In this document: positions 37,174 to 51,590 of the stretch, piece by piece
Numbering within the stretch: the stretch's first letter is position 1
Layout of the letters: each line of letters begins with the position of its first letter
DNA from: Verrucomicrobiota bacterium
Lineage (GTDB): Bacteria; Verrucomicrobiota; Verrucomicrobiia; Chthoniobacterales; UBA6821
DNA: 64,000 nucleotides
Assembly: GCA_021413925.1 (NCBI GenBank)
Contig: JAIOPL010000001.1
Coordinates: 62,001 to 126,000 of the forward strand
Direction: 5' to 3'
Notes under the pieces: generated by a model
What the model was told of the DNA's origin: nothing
Databases searched by the model: none
What the model saw: only the letters and a program-made list of their open reading frames with translations
Made by a program: the position numbers and the translations under genes

Positions 37174-37198
37174 GCCGTTGCTTCGCATCCGTTACGGC
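37174..37198 (+). repeat. 25-nt hairpin repeat, copy 2
   Basis: It begins GCCGTTGCTTCGCATCC and ends GTTACGGC. It is preceded by TTTGCTTGCCCG as in copy 1, and lies 15 bases beyond the mrdA stop, in the 3' flank of that minus-strand gene. Confidence 0.75.
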
Positions 37199-37212
37199 AG
37201 GTTTCTGATCGC

Positions 37213-39417
37213 CTAGTTCGATTGTTTCGGAACGGCCGAGCGGCCGCCACCTAGGAAGTTGAAGAATTTCTGAAGTCCTCCTTGAGCCTGGGGTTTCCGG
37301 TTTTTCACATGGCTGTCGGCATCCTCCCGGATATCAGGCTTGGCTGCAGGGGTGCCTCCATTTGATCCGTTCCCGGACTCGCGAGATTCCTCGGCTGCAG
37401 GATCTGGAGAGGTGGCGCTGTCGCCTCCGTACTGCGCGGGGAGATCCCGTGAGAAGTCGATTCCGGCAATCGGCTGGAAGTTGCCAATAGCCGGGCTAAT
37501 TGCCTCCAGCTTGACCTCCTGCCCTTTCTCCATGGCGGTGATCTGCTCCAGGATCTTCGCGGCGATCGGGGCGGGCACGGAGCCGCCGGATTTACCACCC
37601 TGGACAAAGACGCAGATGACATAGCGAGGCTTATCATAAGGGGCGAAGCAAATGAACCAGGTGTGGTAGTCCTTGATGCCATTGCGCCAGAACTGCGCGG
37701 TGCCGGTCTTCCCTGCCACCGGCACGTCCTTGACCCGTGCCTTGCGGGCGGTGCCGTCCGAGTCGTTGACGACCCGCCACATCCCCTTGCGCACCTTCTC
37801 TAGCTGATCGGCGGTGATTCCTGATTCCTTCAGAAAGTCGGTGCGGATCTTGACTGGCTCCTCCTTAACCACCGCGCCATCCTGACTCACGACCTTCTCG
37901 ACGAGGTGTGGCTGATAAACGATGCCGCCGTTGGCCACGGTCGCGGCCATGTTGGCCACTTGCAGCGGGGTCGCAAGGACGAAGCCCTGGCCGATCGCGG
38001 TGTTGGCCGTGTAGCCGGGGCTCCAGCGTTCGCGGGGATAGTTCTGCGCAAGCCAAGCGGTGCCCGGCATCACACCCGAGGCCACGTTGTTGAGCGGGAG
38101 TTCTGTCTTCTGGCCCAGACCAAGCATGCCACCTACCGCGTCGATCTGGTCGATGCCGGCGGCATTGCCGTACTGGTAGAAGAAGGGATCGCAGGAATTC
38201 TTGATAGCCGTGGTCAGGTCCTGGCGGCCATGGGGCGGCATGGGAGGCTTGGCGGTGAGTACCCAGCACTTCATGTACTTGTTGCCGTACTGGACGCCCC
38301 CGGTGCACTCGAACTGCCTATCGCCAACACCCGCGCGGATACCGGCCAGCGCGGTGCAGAGCTTGAAGGTAGAGCCAGGCGCGTAGGCGTTCACCGCTCG
38401 GTTCATGAGGGGATCTGTCTGGTCTTTGGCGAGTTTCTCCCAGTCAGCCTTGGAAATCGAAGGAACGAACTGATTAGGATCAAAGGAGGGTACCGAGGCC
38501 ATGGCCAAAATCTCTCCGGAGTTCGGATCGAGCACGATCGCCGCCCCGCGACCGACAACACGGAGGGCCTTCTCCACAATGAACTGGATGCGGGCGTCGA
38601 TGGTCAGGCAAACCTTGGAACCTTGCTTCGGCTCGATCCTCTTGGTCTCCCCATCGATGACCCCATGGGCGTTACGCTGAAGAAATTTGGTCCCGGGCGT
38701 GCCGCGGAGGACATCGTCGTAGGCCTGTTCGATCTGCGCTTTTCCCTCCACATCGGGCTGGTAGAAATTGAACTGAGCCGCCTCCTCCTTGTTGATCTCC
38801 TTGGGAAGGCCGACATAGCCGAAGAGATGAGCGGCCAGGGCCCCATAAACATAGTGCCGGACGGGCTTGAGCGTCACCGTAACACCCGGAAGATCGAGGC
38901 TGTTCTCGCTGAACCGGGCCATGGTCTCGAAATCAAGGTCCTGGCGGTAGACATAGGGAACCTCGGCGTTATCGCGGAAATGCACCTGCAGCTTGCGGCT
39001 ATTATAGTCACCGGCAAGCCCCAGCTTCTCGAGGTGAGGAACGATCGACTCGTTGATGATCTTCACGATGTCGGGCTCGGATTTGAGAGCTCTCATGCCG
39101 TGGTCGAGTCCCCAGTACTTGCGGATGGGCACCTCGTCATGCTCTTCCTTCCAGGCACGGACGATGTCGGGCAGGTAGAACTCCACCTCCATGCTGGCCC
39201 GGTTCTCGACTAACGGCACCCCTCTGCGGTCGCAGATCTCGCCGCGCACGGCCGGGAGCCTAACCGTCAGCTGGGAGTGTCCCTTGATGCGGCCCTTGTA
39301 GTCGGCATACTTGTAAATCTGGACATACCACATTCGCGCCAGGAGCAGAACGAGTGAAAAGGCCAGAATCCCCCTGAGGATGAGGATCTTGCGTAGCGAG
39401 TCGTCGAACAATTTCAT
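37213..39417 (-). CDS. mrdA: Penicillin-binding protein 2 (elongation transpeptidase)
   Basis: MrdA cross-links peptidoglycan during side-wall growth. The 734-residue protein has one N-terminal helix (RKILILRGILAFSLVLLLA), the dimerisation domain with VRLPAVRGEICDRRGVPL, and a transpeptidase domain. That domain has the active Ser in APGSTFKL, an SxN-type motif KNSCDPFF and KTGTAQFW. The last 80 residues are a low-complexity Pro/Ser/Gly tail. The ATG at 39417 is four bases after mreD. It is the last gene of the mre operon. Confidence 0.95.
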   Translation of the reverse strand: MKLFDDSLRKILILRGILAFSLVLLLARMWYVQIYKYADYKGRIKGHSQLTVRLPAVRGEICDRRGVPLVENRASMEVEFYLPDIVRAWKEEHDEVPIRKYWGLDHGMRALKSEPDIVKIINESIVPHLEKLGLAGDYNSRKLQVHFRDNAEVPYVYRQDLDFETMARFSENSLDLPGVTVTLKPVRHYVYGALAAHLFGYVGLPKEINKEEAAQFNFYQPDVEGKAQIEQAYDDVLRGTPGTKFLQRNAHGVIDGETKRIEPKQGSKVCLTIDARIQFIVEKALRVVGRGAAIVLDPNSGEILAMASVPSFDPNQFVPSISKADWEKLAKDQTDPLMNRAVNAYAPGSTFKLCTALAGIRAGVGDRQFECTGGVQYGNKYMKCWVLTAKPPMPPHGRQDLTTAIKNSCDPFFYQYGNAAGIDQIDAVGGMLGLGQKTELPLNNVASGVMPGTAWLAQNYPRERWSPGYTANTAIGQGFVLATPLQVANMAATVANGGIVYQPHLVEKVVSQDGAVVKEEPVKIRTDFLKESGITADQLEKVRKGMWRVVNDSDGTARKARVKDVPVAGKTGTAQFWRNGIKDYHTWFICFAPYDKPRYVICVFVQGGKSGGSVPAPIAAKILEQITAMEKGQEVKLEAISPAIGNFQPIAGIDFSRDLPAQYGGDSATSPDPAAEESRESGNGSNGGTPAAKPDIREDADSHVKNRKPQAQGGLQKFFNFLGGGRSAVPKQSN

Positions 39418-39421
39418 GGCC

Positions 39422-39976
39422 TTACCTGCTGAAATTGGGTTTTTGGGGAAGATGGGCCTCATCGATGAAGACTGGCACCATTTTCCGAAGCGTGAAGTAA
39501 AGCAGCGGCGCGATCAGCAGTGATGCCGCCGAGGGAATCACGATCCGAAGCAGAACCGTCATCTCCAGCGGAAATCCTCCCCGTCTGACACAGAGCACCA
39601 GGAATTCAACGCCCAGGAGTGACAAGGTCACCACGGCACTCCCAAGGGCATGAACTTCCCATCTCGTCCCATGGGTCGCCTCACTTGCCATTTGGAGAAC
39701 AATCGCCCAGACCAGAAAAAACACAACGGGCACCGTGAGTCCGAGTTCCGCCTGCCCGGACTGGATCTGCAGCACTACGAGTCCCTGGACCAAGGCGGTC
39801 GCCAGCGCGAAAAAGAGCGCGGGCACAAGAGGAAGAGCCATCGCCCCGAAACAAAAAACCACGGGAAGCAGCAGGATCCTAGCCTGGAAGGGCGGAATGG
39901 CTGGCAGCAGATCCTGGACGGCCACGGCAATCGGCAGCAGGAGCAGGAGAATGACGAATAGAATGGCTTGCCTCAT
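39422..39976 (-). CDS. mreD: Rod-shape protein MreD
   Basis: MreD is a small integral membrane protein of the elongasome. This 184-residue product has about five helices and little conserved sequence, as usual for the family. It overlaps mreC by four bases and is followed by mrdA, and this order is the main evidence. An in-frame stretch near the end (LRKMVPVFIDEAHLP) is cytoplasmic. Confidence 0.85.
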   Translation of the reverse strand: MRQAILFVILLLLLPIAVAVQDLLPAIPPFQARILLLPVVFCFGAMALPLVPALFFALATALVQGLVVLQIQSGQAELGLTVPVVFFLVWAIVLQMASEATHGTRWEVHALGSAVVTLSLLGVEFLVLCVRRGGFPLEMTVLLRIVIPSAASLLIAPLLYFTLRKMVPVFIDEAHLPQKPNFSR

Positions 39977-40770
39977 TTCGCGCCGGTGACAATGAAGACC
40001 TCCTCGAGCGTGCCGAGATCGGCGGAGGGCTCGAGGATGGCTTCGCCATCAAGTTCGCGGGCGTGAAAACTTTTCACCGTGCCGAGAGCGATGCCGGAGG
40101 GGAAGATCCCTCCGCTCACACCCGCCGTGTAAACTTTCTGCCCGGGCTGAAGATCAGCCAGTTTGCTCAAAAACGTCAGACGCAACTCACCCACCGGGTC
40201 ACGCGACCCTGCACTGATTCCCTGTTCCTTGGTTCCCTCCACCTTGGCTGCCACCTTGCAGTTTTCATCCGTAACCAGAAGCACCTCGGATAGGTTGCCG
40301 GAAACGGCCGATACCTTCCCGACCAGCCCCTTGTCGGTAATCACCGGCATGTCAGGCGCGATGCCATCGGCCGAACCTCGGTTGATCTTGATCGTGCTCC
40401 ACCAGACGCCGGCATCATGGCCAAGCACCAGCGCAGGAACGAGGCGGAACGAGGAGCGTTCCCGGTAACCCAAGACCTGTCGGAGATGATCGTTGTCCTG
40501 CTGGAGATCGCGCAGTCCGTTATTCTCCGCGCGGAGCTTTCGGTTCTCGGCGAGCATCCGCTCATACTCTGCCTGGAGTTGATCCAGTGACAGAAGATCC
40601 TTGCCGAGAGTGCCGATGCTGCTTTTCACCGCACTCCCCGAACGGCTGATCGGCGAGATAACTCCGAGCAGTCCGGACTGGAGCCATGTCAGGGTGCCGG
40701 ATTCGAGCAGGCAGACGGCGATCGCGAGCACGGTGAAAACGACAAGGGAGGCGATCTGGATTTTTTTCAT
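39973..40770 (-). CDS. mreC: Rod-shape protein MreC
   Basis: MreC links the cytoskeletal MreB with the synthases outside. The 265-residue protein has one N-terminal helix (IASLVVFTVLAIAVCLL), a coiled-coil (LDQLQAEYERMLAENRKLRAE) and the periplasmic beta domains with GLVGKVSAVSGNLSEVLLVTD and QKVYTAGVSGGIFPSGIALG. Its length is normal. It starts 97 bases after mreB, the only sizeable gap in the operon. Confidence 0.94.
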   Translation of the reverse strand: MKKIQIASLVVFTVLAIAVCLLESGTLTWLQSGLLGVISPISRSGSAVKSSIGTLGKDLLSLDQLQAEYERMLAENRKLRAENNGLRDLQQDNDHLRQVLGYRERSSFRLVPALVLGHDAGVWWSTIKINRGSADGIAPDMPVITDKGLVGKVSAVSGNLSEVLLVTDENCKVAAKVEGTKEQGISAGSRDPVGELRLTFLSKLADLQPGQKVYTAGVSGGIFPSGIALGTVKSFHARELDGEAILEPSADLGTLEEVFIVTGAK

Positions 40771-40867
40771 CCCGATAGTGTTCCTGCTGGTGATTTCCTG
40801 ATCGTGGCCCCGGAAAGGGAGTGGAAGAGATCCGGGAGGGGATTACTCCGCCATCCCGGAAACGGCT

Positions 40868-41905
40868 TCAGGCCCTGGGACGATCGACTGCGGCGACGGC
40901 CCGCAGGAACTCGATTTCCTGAAGGGCCTTGCCGGTTCCTTCGGCCACGGCGCTGAGCGGATCTTCGGCCACGTGGACTGGAAGCCCCGTCTCCTCGGCG
41001 ATAAGCTTGTCGAGCCCGCGCAGAAGGGCTCCGCCGCCTGCCAGGACAACTCCGCGGTCGACGAGGTCGGCGGAGAGTTCGGGTGGGCAACGCTCGAGGG
41101 TGATGCGGATCGCCTCGACGATGCGAGAGACCGGCTCCACGAGGGCTTCGCGGATCTCCTGTGACGTGATGGTGATGGTCTTGGGGAGTCCGGCAACCTG
41201 ATCGCGCCCTTTGACCTCCATGGTGAGTTCCTTCTCCAGGGGGTAGGCACTGCCGAGACGCAGCTTGATCTCTTCCGCCGTGCGCTCGCCGATCAGCAGG
41301 TTGTAAGCGCGCTTGAGATATTGGGTGATGGCGTCATCCAGCTCGTCGCCCGCAACACGCACACTCCTACTGAAGACGATGCCTGCCAGCGAGATGATGG
41401 CCACTTCGGTGGTGCCACCGCCGATATCGATGATCATGTTGGCGGCGGGATCTGTGACAGGAAGCCCAACGCCAATTGCGGCAGCCATCGGCTCCTCGAT
41501 CAGGTAAACCTCGCGAGCCCCGGCATGCATAGCCGAATCTTTCACGGCACGCTTCTCCACCTCAGTGATGCCGCTTGGCACGGCGATCACGACACGGGGA
41601 CGGACAAACCGACGATTGCCATGGGCCTTGGTAATAAAATGCCGGAGCATCGCCTCGGTGATCTCAAAGTCGGCAATGACACCATCCTTGAGGGGCCTGA
41701 TCGCGGTGATATTACCGGGCGTGCGCCCGAGCATGCGCTTCGCCTCTTCGCCAACCGCAAGCACATGGGTTGTGCCCGCCTTAACGGCAACAATGGAGGG
41801 TTCGCGAAGGACGATGCCCTTGTCCTTGACATAAACCAAGGTGTTGGCAGTTCCGAGATCGATGCCGATGTCACTGGAGAAGAATCCGAAAATTTTATTA
41901 AACAT
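40868..41905 (-). CDS. mreB: Actin-like cell-shape protein MreB
   Basis: The 345-residue protein polymerises under the membrane and positions wall synthesis. It has the actin-fold nucleotide motifs [29 protein letters not shown] and [12 protein letters not shown]. The ATG at 41905 gives the usual [12 protein letters not shown] start with its membrane-binding N-terminus. It is the first gene of mreB-mreC-mreD-mrdA, which together indicate a rod-shaped or elongating cell. Confidence 0.97.
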   Translation of the reverse strand: MFNKIFGFFSSDIGIDLGTANTLVYVKDKGIVLREPSIVAVKAGTTHVLAVGEEAKRMLGRTPGNITAIRPLKDGVIADFEITEAMLRHFITKAHGNRRFVRPRVVIAVPSGITEVEKRAVKDSAMHAGAREVYLIEEPMAAAIGVGLPVTDPAANMIIDIGGGTTEVAIISLAGIVFSRSVRVAGDELDDAITQYLKRAYNLLIGERTAEEIKLRLGSAYPLEKELTMEVKGRDQVAGLPKTITITSQEIREALVEPVSRIVEAIRITLERCPPELSADLVDRGVVLAGGGALLRGLDKLIAEETGLPVHVAEDPLSAVAEGTGKALQEIEFLRAVAAVDRPRA

Positions 41906-42243
41906 GATGATTATAAGTGGCTGAAAGTTAGGAAGTCTTGAATGAAATGAAGCCATGCGATGACAGACCCCGTCACGACGACCCATTTCCGAAAAACTCG
42001 GCGGGCTCTCATGACACGGAGTGCAATCTTAAAGCTGCAACCTATGCAATAAAACCATGGCACGAGCGCGTCAAGCACCCCTCTCCTAGAAATACATGGG
42101 GAACTCCCGGACCAGTATGCTTCGAGATGACAAGAAAAGCCGCCTTGCGCAAATAACTGCAGGCGATGTGTAGCCGACTCGCAGGTGATTGGGGGCGATT
42201 TTGCGTGAGTTGACCTGCCGGAGCACCCATACTAATCACCTTT
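41906..42243. other. Divergent intergenic region mreB/aroC
   Basis: About 340 bases have no convincing gene. A 72-codon frame on the plus strand has no family features. A candidate mreB promoter is listed separately, and no convincing aroC promoter was found (TTGACC at 42210 has only a 14-base spacer to TACTAAT). Confidence 0.5.
42046..42074 (-). promoter_or_regulatory. Candidate mreB promoter
   Basis: On the minus strand TTGACG (42074-42069) and TATTGC (42051-42046) are 17 bases apart. The -35 box is good and the -10 box is weak. The leader to mreB would be about 130 bases. Confidence 0.3.
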
Positions 42244-43332
42244 ATGGCCAGTATCTTTGGAACTCTCTTCCGTGTCTCCACTTGGGGTGAATCCCATGGC
42301 GGAGGAGTCGGCTGCGTCATCGACGGCTGTCCCTCCCGGCTCCCTATCACTGCGGAGGAGATCCAGGTCGAGCTTGACCGGCGTCGCCCTGGCCAGAGCG
42401 ACATCGTCACCCCGCGTCAGGAGGAGGACAAGTGCCGCATCCTCTCCGGAGTATTTCAGGGCCAGACCCTCGGCACTCCGATCCTTGTGGCCGTCGATAA
42501 CAAGGATGCGCGCCCCTCGGCCTACTCCGAGATGGAGACGATGTTCCGCCCCTCGCATGCCGATTTCACCTACCAGAGCAAGTACGGCATCCGGAACTGG
42601 GAAGGCGGTGGCCGCTCTTCCGCACGCGAGACCATCGGCCGTGTGGCCGCTGGCGTCGTGGCGCGCAAGGTAATCCGCACGCTTCACCCGGCCTATGAGG
42701 TCGTCGCCTACGTCCGCTCCATCCACGATCTGGACTCCGAAGTCAACCAAGCGACCGTCACGACAGCTCAGGTCGATGCCACCCCGGTGCGCTGCCCTGA
42801 TCTGAAAGCCGCCGAGGCGATGATCGCCCGCATCAAGGAAGTCCGATCCCAGGGCGACAGCATTGGCGGCACCATCGAGTGCGTCGTTCGCGGAGTCCCT
42901 CCCGCTCTGGGCGAGCCCGTCTTTGACAAGCTGGAGGCAGACCTTGCCAAGGCGATGATGAGCCTTCCCGCCACAAAGGGATTTGAGATTGGTAGCGGCT
43001 TCGCGGGAACACGCCTCACTGGCAGCGAGCACAATGACGCCTTCGTCATTGAGGAGGGGAAAGTCTCCACAGCCACGAACCGCTCCGGCGGCATCCAAGG
43101 TGGCATCAGCAATGGCGAGCACATCTTCTTCCGTGTCGCCTTCAAGCCGACCGCCACGATTGCGAAGATTCAGCAGACAGTCACCGTAGAGGGAGAGGCT
43201 GCCGAGTTGGCTGCACGCGGGCGCCACGATGCCTGCGTCCTGCCGCGCGCCGTCCCTATGGTCGAGGCGATGGTACATCTCGTGCTCTGCGACCACCTGC
43301 TCCGCCAGCACGGCCAGAATGTCCTCCCCTGA
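42244..43332 (+). CDS. aroC: Chorismate synthase
   Basis: AroC makes chorismate from EPSP with reduced FMN, the last common step of aromatic synthesis. The 362-residue protein begins with [19 protein letters not shown]. It has the signature [25 protein letters not shown] and the C-terminal motif [22 protein letters not shown]. All are standard, and the length is normal. A small gene starts inside its last five codons. Confidence 0.97.
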   Translation: MASIFGTLFRVSTWGESHGGGVGCVIDGCPSRLPITAEEIQVELDRRRPGQSDIVTPRQEEDKCRILSGVFQGQTLGTPILVAVDNKDARPSAYSEMETMFRPSHADFTYQSKYGIRNWEGGGRSSARETIGRVAAGVVARKVIRTLHPAYEVVAYVRSIHDLDSEVNQATVTTAQVDATPVRCPDLKAAEAMIARIKEVRSQGDSIGGTIECVVRGVPPALGEPVFDKLEADLAKAMMSLPATKGFEIGSGFAGTRLTGSEHNDAFVIEEGKVSTATNRSGGIQGGISNGEHIFFRVAFKPTATIAKIQQTVTVEGEAAELAARGRHDACVLPRAVPMVEAMVHLVLCDHLLRQHGQNVLP

Positions 43333-43582
43333 TTCCACCCAATTCGTTCAATTCGTTCCTTTGGCAGAGGCTCTCCGTGAGCGCCTTGCAGTCATTGCAG
43401 ATCATGCGCACAGGGATCGGGATGCCGAGGGTCATCTGAAGCGACTCATCGAGGTTTCCGGACGGATCGACGCGCTGATCGCTGCGTTGCCTGCAAGCCA
43501 ACTCGACCCCCAGTTCCACCACTACCTCGAGCGCCGCAGTTACGACAAAGCTCTTGCCTGGATCGAAGAGTCGGCGGGTTAA
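43319..43582 (+). CDS. Small hypothetical protein coupled to aroC (87 aa)
   Basis: The ATG overlaps the aroC end by 14 bases. The product is mostly helical and charged ([38 protein letters not shown]), with [16 protein letters not shown] at the end. The codon use looks like that of the neighbours. I do not recognise the family. The overlap and absence of any competing frame speak for a real gene. Confidence 0.55.
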   Translation: MSSPDSTQFVQFVPLAEALRERLAVIADHAHRDRDAEGHLKRLIEVSGRIDALIAALPASQLDPQFHHYLERRSYDKALAWIEESAG

Positions 43583-43601
43583 ACGCCGACCCCCTACCGA
43601 A

Positions 43602-44165
43602 CTATCGGAAAATCATTTCTCGCTCCTCGATCGAGAGTTCTCTCCAGGCACCAGAAGCAAGTGATCCCATAGTCAGCTTCCCGATGCTCTTTCTGATAAG
43701 CCTGAGCGTTGGGTGACCGATAACCGCTGTCATCCGGCGCACCTGACGGTTTTTACCCTCGTGGAGTTCCAGGGCGATCCAGCAATCGGGGACATTTTTG
43801 CGCATGCGGATCGGGGGATCTCGCGGAGGCAGATTGGGCTGGGGATCAAGCAGCCATGCCTTGCAAGCACGGGTTTTGTAATCCTGGATAGTTACGCCGG
43901 AGGCAAGTTGAGTCAGCGCTTCGGGGGTTGGGATTCGTTCCACCTGGGCCCAGTAGATCCGTGAATGGCCACGTTCCGGATCGAGCAGACGCGTGTTAAG
44001 ACCCGCTTCGTCGCTCAGCAACAGGAGTCCCTCGGAATCAGCATCCAGTCGGCCCAGCGGGTAAACCTCCTTCGGAAAGCCAAACTCCGCAAGAGTCCGG
44101 TTTAACGATCCATCCGGCGTGAACTGCGAGAGCACGCCGTAAGGTTTGTTAAAGGCCAAGATCAT
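43602..44165 (-). CDS. RluE/RsuA-family pseudouridine synthase without S4 domain
   Basis: The 187-residue protein begins directly with the catalytic domain (LAFNKPYGVLSQFTPDG). The active-site motif is GRLDADSEGLLLLSDEAG, whose second Asp is the catalytic one, and the last motif is GKNRQVRRMTAVIGHPTLRL. Lack of an S4 RNA-binding domain and the short length point to RluE, which modifies 23S rRNA in E. coli, more than to RsuA. The ATG at 44165 overlaps the stop of the MFS gene. Confidence 0.88.
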   Translation of the reverse strand: MILAFNKPYGVLSQFTPDGSLNRTLAEFGFPKEVYPLGRLDADSEGLLLLSDEAGLNTRLLDPERGHSRIYWAQVERIPTPEALTQLASGVTIQDYKTRACKAWLLDPQPNLPPRDPPIRMRKNVPDCWIALELHEGKNRQVRRMTAVIGHPTLRLIRKSIGKLTMGSLASGAWRELSIEEREMIFR

Positions 44166-45523
44166 TGCCCGGGATGAATGGAGGGAGCATTGAGCAGGGA
44201 GAGATGTTTCCTGAATGCAAAGAAAAGGATGCCGCAGGTCAGCAGTAGCCAGAACGGGAGAAATCCGAAGGCGTGACCCAGCTGTTCCTGCGCATTCGAG
44301 CCGGGAACCGCACGAAGAGCCAAGGCAAAGAGCAGGCTGATTCCCGCATAGGCGAGATTGATCGTCACACCCTTGAACGAGAGAACGGTCGCCCGGTGAT
44401 GCGAGTCGACGAGTTGGTTGAGATAAGTCGAGACCGCGTAACCGATCATTGTCATGGCACCCCAGAGGAGATAGCCGAAGAGCAGTCCCCAGTAAGGAGG
44501 ATGGAAGGCCACGCCCACGAGTCCCACAAAGACGACTCCGGTCATGATCGCAAAACTGGCACCAATGCTGCGGGTGGTCACCATCCGGCGGATCCATGGT
44601 GATACAAGGAGACCAATAGCTCCCATAGCGGCACCGAGCACCCCGAAGGCAATCTCGGGAATCTCAATCAGTCGGAAATAGGAAGTGCTGAAGACAAGGA
44701 AGAGTCTAACCACGCAATCCAGCACAAAACCGGCACAGACAACAAAGAGCGCGACCGGACTACTCAGCAGCCAACGTCCTGCCTGGAGCGTGAAGGCGAA
44801 CGCCCCTAAGGCCGAGGAGGCCCGGTGCCCCTCGGGATCTTCCAGGGAGTGGGGCTGATGCCGCAGGGGCTCGCGGAAATTCAGGGCCAGGAGCAGCACT
44901 CCCACGGCGCTGATCAGTGTCAGAACGAGCGGGAGTCGAAGCGTGGTCGCCTGATCCAGATGGGCGGTGATCCCCACCAAAGCGAGGGCTCCATTCACAA
45001 AACCGGGTGCATAGACCGCTCCGCCCACCAGCATGACAAAGACAAAACTCATCGACTGCCATCTGGTCAGTTGCTCCATCACGCCATGCCACTCACCTTC
45101 GCGACCACTCTCCGCCAGTGAGTCGAAGACGATGGCTTCGTCGGCGCCGCTCGCGGCCCCCTCGGCCAGGCCGCTCAGGATCCGGTTTGCCAGACAGAAG
45201 AGAAAGAGCACCAGTCCCCCGTTGTGAGGGGCAAAACAGAGGATTGCCATCTCCGCGACCATGCAGCAACCGGCGGCCACGAGCAGCGGCTTGCGTCCGA
45301 TCCGGTCAGCCAGCACGCCGGCGGGAATGTCGGAGAGCAGGCTCGCCGCGGCCCAAGCCACATTCAGCAGAGTGTACTGGATAGCTGTCAGTCCCAGGTC
45401 CAGGAAGAGCACCGCCATCACCGGGTAGTAGAACCGCGCCGAAAACAGAACGCGAAACCAGAGAAAGATGCGCCAGTTCCGATCAGCATCGGAGGGAACC
45501 GCCCGACTTATTCCCTGACTCAT
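44162..45523 (-). CDS. Major facilitator superfamily transporter
   Basis: The 453-residue protein has about twelve helices. The MFS signature between helices 2 and 3 is GVLADRIGRKPLLVAAGCC, and the second half begins after a hydrophilic loop (REPLRHQPHSLEDPEGH). No substrate-specific motif is recognised. It lies in a set of three overlapping genes: its start overlaps the aldo/keto reductase stop and its stop overlaps the pseudouridine synthase start. Confidence 0.85.
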   Translation of the reverse strand: MSQGISRAVPSDADRNWRIFLWFRVLFSARFYYPVMAVLFLDLGLTAIQYTLLNVAWAAASLLSDIPAGVLADRIGRKPLLVAAGCCMVAEMAILCFAPHNGGLVLFLFCLANRILSGLAEGAASGADEAIVFDSLAESGREGEWHGVMEQLTRWQSMSFVFVMLVGGAVYAPGFVNGALALVGITAHLDQATTLRLPLVLTLISAVGVLLLALNFREPLRHQPHSLEDPEGHRASSALGAFAFTLQAGRWLLSSPVALFVVCAGFVLDCVVRLFLVFSTSYFRLIEIPEIAFGVLGAAMGAIGLLVSPWIRRMVTTRSIGASFAIMTGVVFVGLVGVAFHPPYWGLLFGYLLWGAMTMIGYAVSTYLNQLVDSHHRATVLSFKGVTINLAYAGISLLFALALRAVPGSNAQEQLGHAFGFLPFWLLLTCGILFFAFRKHLSLLNAPSIHPGQ

Positions 45524-46515
45524 GCCTTGAGAATGACCTCTATTTTCTGAAGCTCCTCCTGATCAAACACGGTGTTCGAGACGGCGGCCACGCATTCTTC
45601 CAACTGGCTGATCTTGCTGGCGCCGATCAGCGCCGTGGTCACGCGTGCGTCTCGAAGCACCCAGGCCAAGGCGAGTTGGGCGATACTCTGGCTTCGGGCA
45701 GCGGCAATCTCGCCGAGCTCGCGAACTTTTGCGATGATCTCAGGCTTTACTCCCTCGGGCCTAAGGAAACCATGTTCCTTTGCTGCCCGAGCATCCCCGG
45801 GAATCCCTCCCAGATAGCGTTGCGAGAGCAGGCCCTGGGCCAATGGTGAAAAAGGAATGCACCCGACACCTTCGCGCTCCAGCACGTCGAGGAGGCCATG
45901 CTCGGCCGTTCGCTCGAACATATTGTACTTGGGTTGGTGGATCAGCAGGGGCGTGCCCATCTCGCGAAGCAGGGTGGCTGCCCGCGCGGTCATTTCGGGG
46001 TTGTAGTTTGAAATGCCCGCATACAGCGCCTTTCCGGATTTCACGGCATGGGCAAGGGCCCCCATCGTTTCCTCGAGAGGTGTGGAGGGATCCATCCGGT
46101 GGCTGTAGAAGATATCGACATAATCGAGGCCCATCCGTTTCAGAGACTGGTTGAGCGAGGAGAGAAGGTATTTTCTGGAACCCCAGTCGCCATAGGGTCC
46201 CGGCCACATCGTGTAGCCGGCCTTGGTGGTAATGATCAGTTCATCCCGGTAAGCTGCCAGATCGGACGAGAGTAGTTTCCCGAATGTGGATTCGGCCGAA
46301 CCCGGAGGGGGGCCGTAGTTGTTTGCCAGATCGAAATGGGTGACCCCGAGGTCGAAGGCCCGCAACACGATCCCTCGAGCCGTCTCGAAGGAGTCGACTT
46401 CACCGAAATTGTGCCACAAACCCAGGGAAATTCTGGGAAGCAGCAGCCCCGACTTGCCGCACCGGGCAAAGAAATCGGAACGGTCATAGCGATTGGGGTC
46501 GGCAAGATAGGGCAT
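45520..46515 (-). CDS. Aldo/keto reductase, YghZ-like
   Basis: The 331-residue protein is an NADPH-dependent reductase. The start YLADPNRYDRSDFFARCGKS and LPRISLGLWHNFGEVDS resemble E. coli YghZ, which reduces L-glyceraldehyde 3-phosphate and methylglyoxal. The catalytic set is visible: Asp/Tyr in FDLANNYGPP, Lys in TTKAGY and His in YSHRMDPSTPLEE. The ATG at 46515 fits this family start. An earlier Met at 46587 would add 24 unlikely residues. Confidence 0.9.
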   Translation of the reverse strand: MPYLADPNRYDRSDFFARCGKSGLLLPRISLGLWHNFGEVDSFETARGIVLRAFDLGVTHFDLANNYGPPPGSAESTFGKLLSSDLAAYRDELIITTKAGYTMWPGPYGDWGSRKYLLSSLNQSLKRMGLDYVDIFYSHRMDPSTPLEETMGALAHAVKSGKALYAGISNYNPEMTARAATLLREMGTPLLIHQPKYNMFERTAEHGLLDVLEREGVGCIPFSPLAQGLLSQRYLGGIPGDARAAKEHGFLRPEGVKPEIIAKVRELGEIAAARSQSIAQLALAWVLRDARVTTALIGASKISQLEECVAAVSNTVFDQEELQKIEVILKA

Positions 46516-46764
46516 GGGATTGGAGGCGTAGCCCCTGAATTGAACCGCGATAACGGAAGATATCAAGGCTCGGGAAAGAAGATCCATCCGCTAAGAAATC
46601 ACCGACAGCGGCTCACTAAGACATTCTTCAAAAAAATCCCTCGTCTGGAACGCCATTTGCTTGCGGCAAGGGAAACCATCCACGACATTATATGGTTCGC
46701 TTCTGCTTTGCCTCGGCTAATAGCATCGACGAACTCCATAACTGCATTCCACGCACCCATTCTT

Positions 46765-51354
<4,590 letters not shown>

Positions 51355-51410
51355 CCCAACTGGAGACTGTTAGGTCAGCAGACCAAGAGAGGGATGGAAG
51401 CTCATCCTTT

Positions 51411-51440
51411 TTCTCTGCGTCTCTGCGCCTCTGCGGGAAA
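51411..51440 (+). repeat. CTCTGCG-type intergenic repeat
   Basis: It reads TTCTCTGCGTCTCTGCGCCT and continues CTGCGGG. It is the clearest of five copies in the window (others near 33304, 33964, 34131 and 60728). All are intergenic. Confidence 0.75.
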
Positions 51441-51590
51441 ATATTGCCCCTTTGTCTGCCGGTCGTCCCCGACCAGGCATCCTCGATTTGCTGATCTTGG
51501 GACTTCTCGGCCTTCACCTCGAATGACTAAGCCGCGGTCCCACGCGCCTTTTCTCCTTCTTTTCTTTATAATCAGGGCTACGTTGAAGCC

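Larger units (their letters stand above)
36821..37212. other. Repeat-rich gene-free region between mrdA and rng
   Basis: About 390 bases hold no supportable gene. They hold two identical 30-base direct repeats (36898-36927 and 37026-37055, beginning ATGAGACCTGAAAC), a hairpin repeat copy at 37174-37198, and short CTGAAGGCTGAAGGCTG units near 36870. The region would have to carry the rng promoter. No pair of promoter boxes stands out. Confidence 0.7.

Noticed and set aside
37906-39213. 435-codon frame on the plus strand opposite mrdA
   Set aside because: mrdA has clear transpeptidase motifs in this interval, and the antisense frame shows no family motif.
41938-42156. 72-codon frame between mreB and aroC
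   Set aside because: No ribosome-binding site, no hydrophobic or conserved pattern, and a composition unlike the neighbouring genes.
42210-42236. TTGACC/TACTAAT as an aroC promoter
   Set aside because: The spacer is only 14 bases, too short for a usual sigma-70 site.
42232-43338. 368-codon frame on the minus strand opposite aroC
   Set aside because: It is a mirror of the chorismate synthase gene with composition typical of a shadow.
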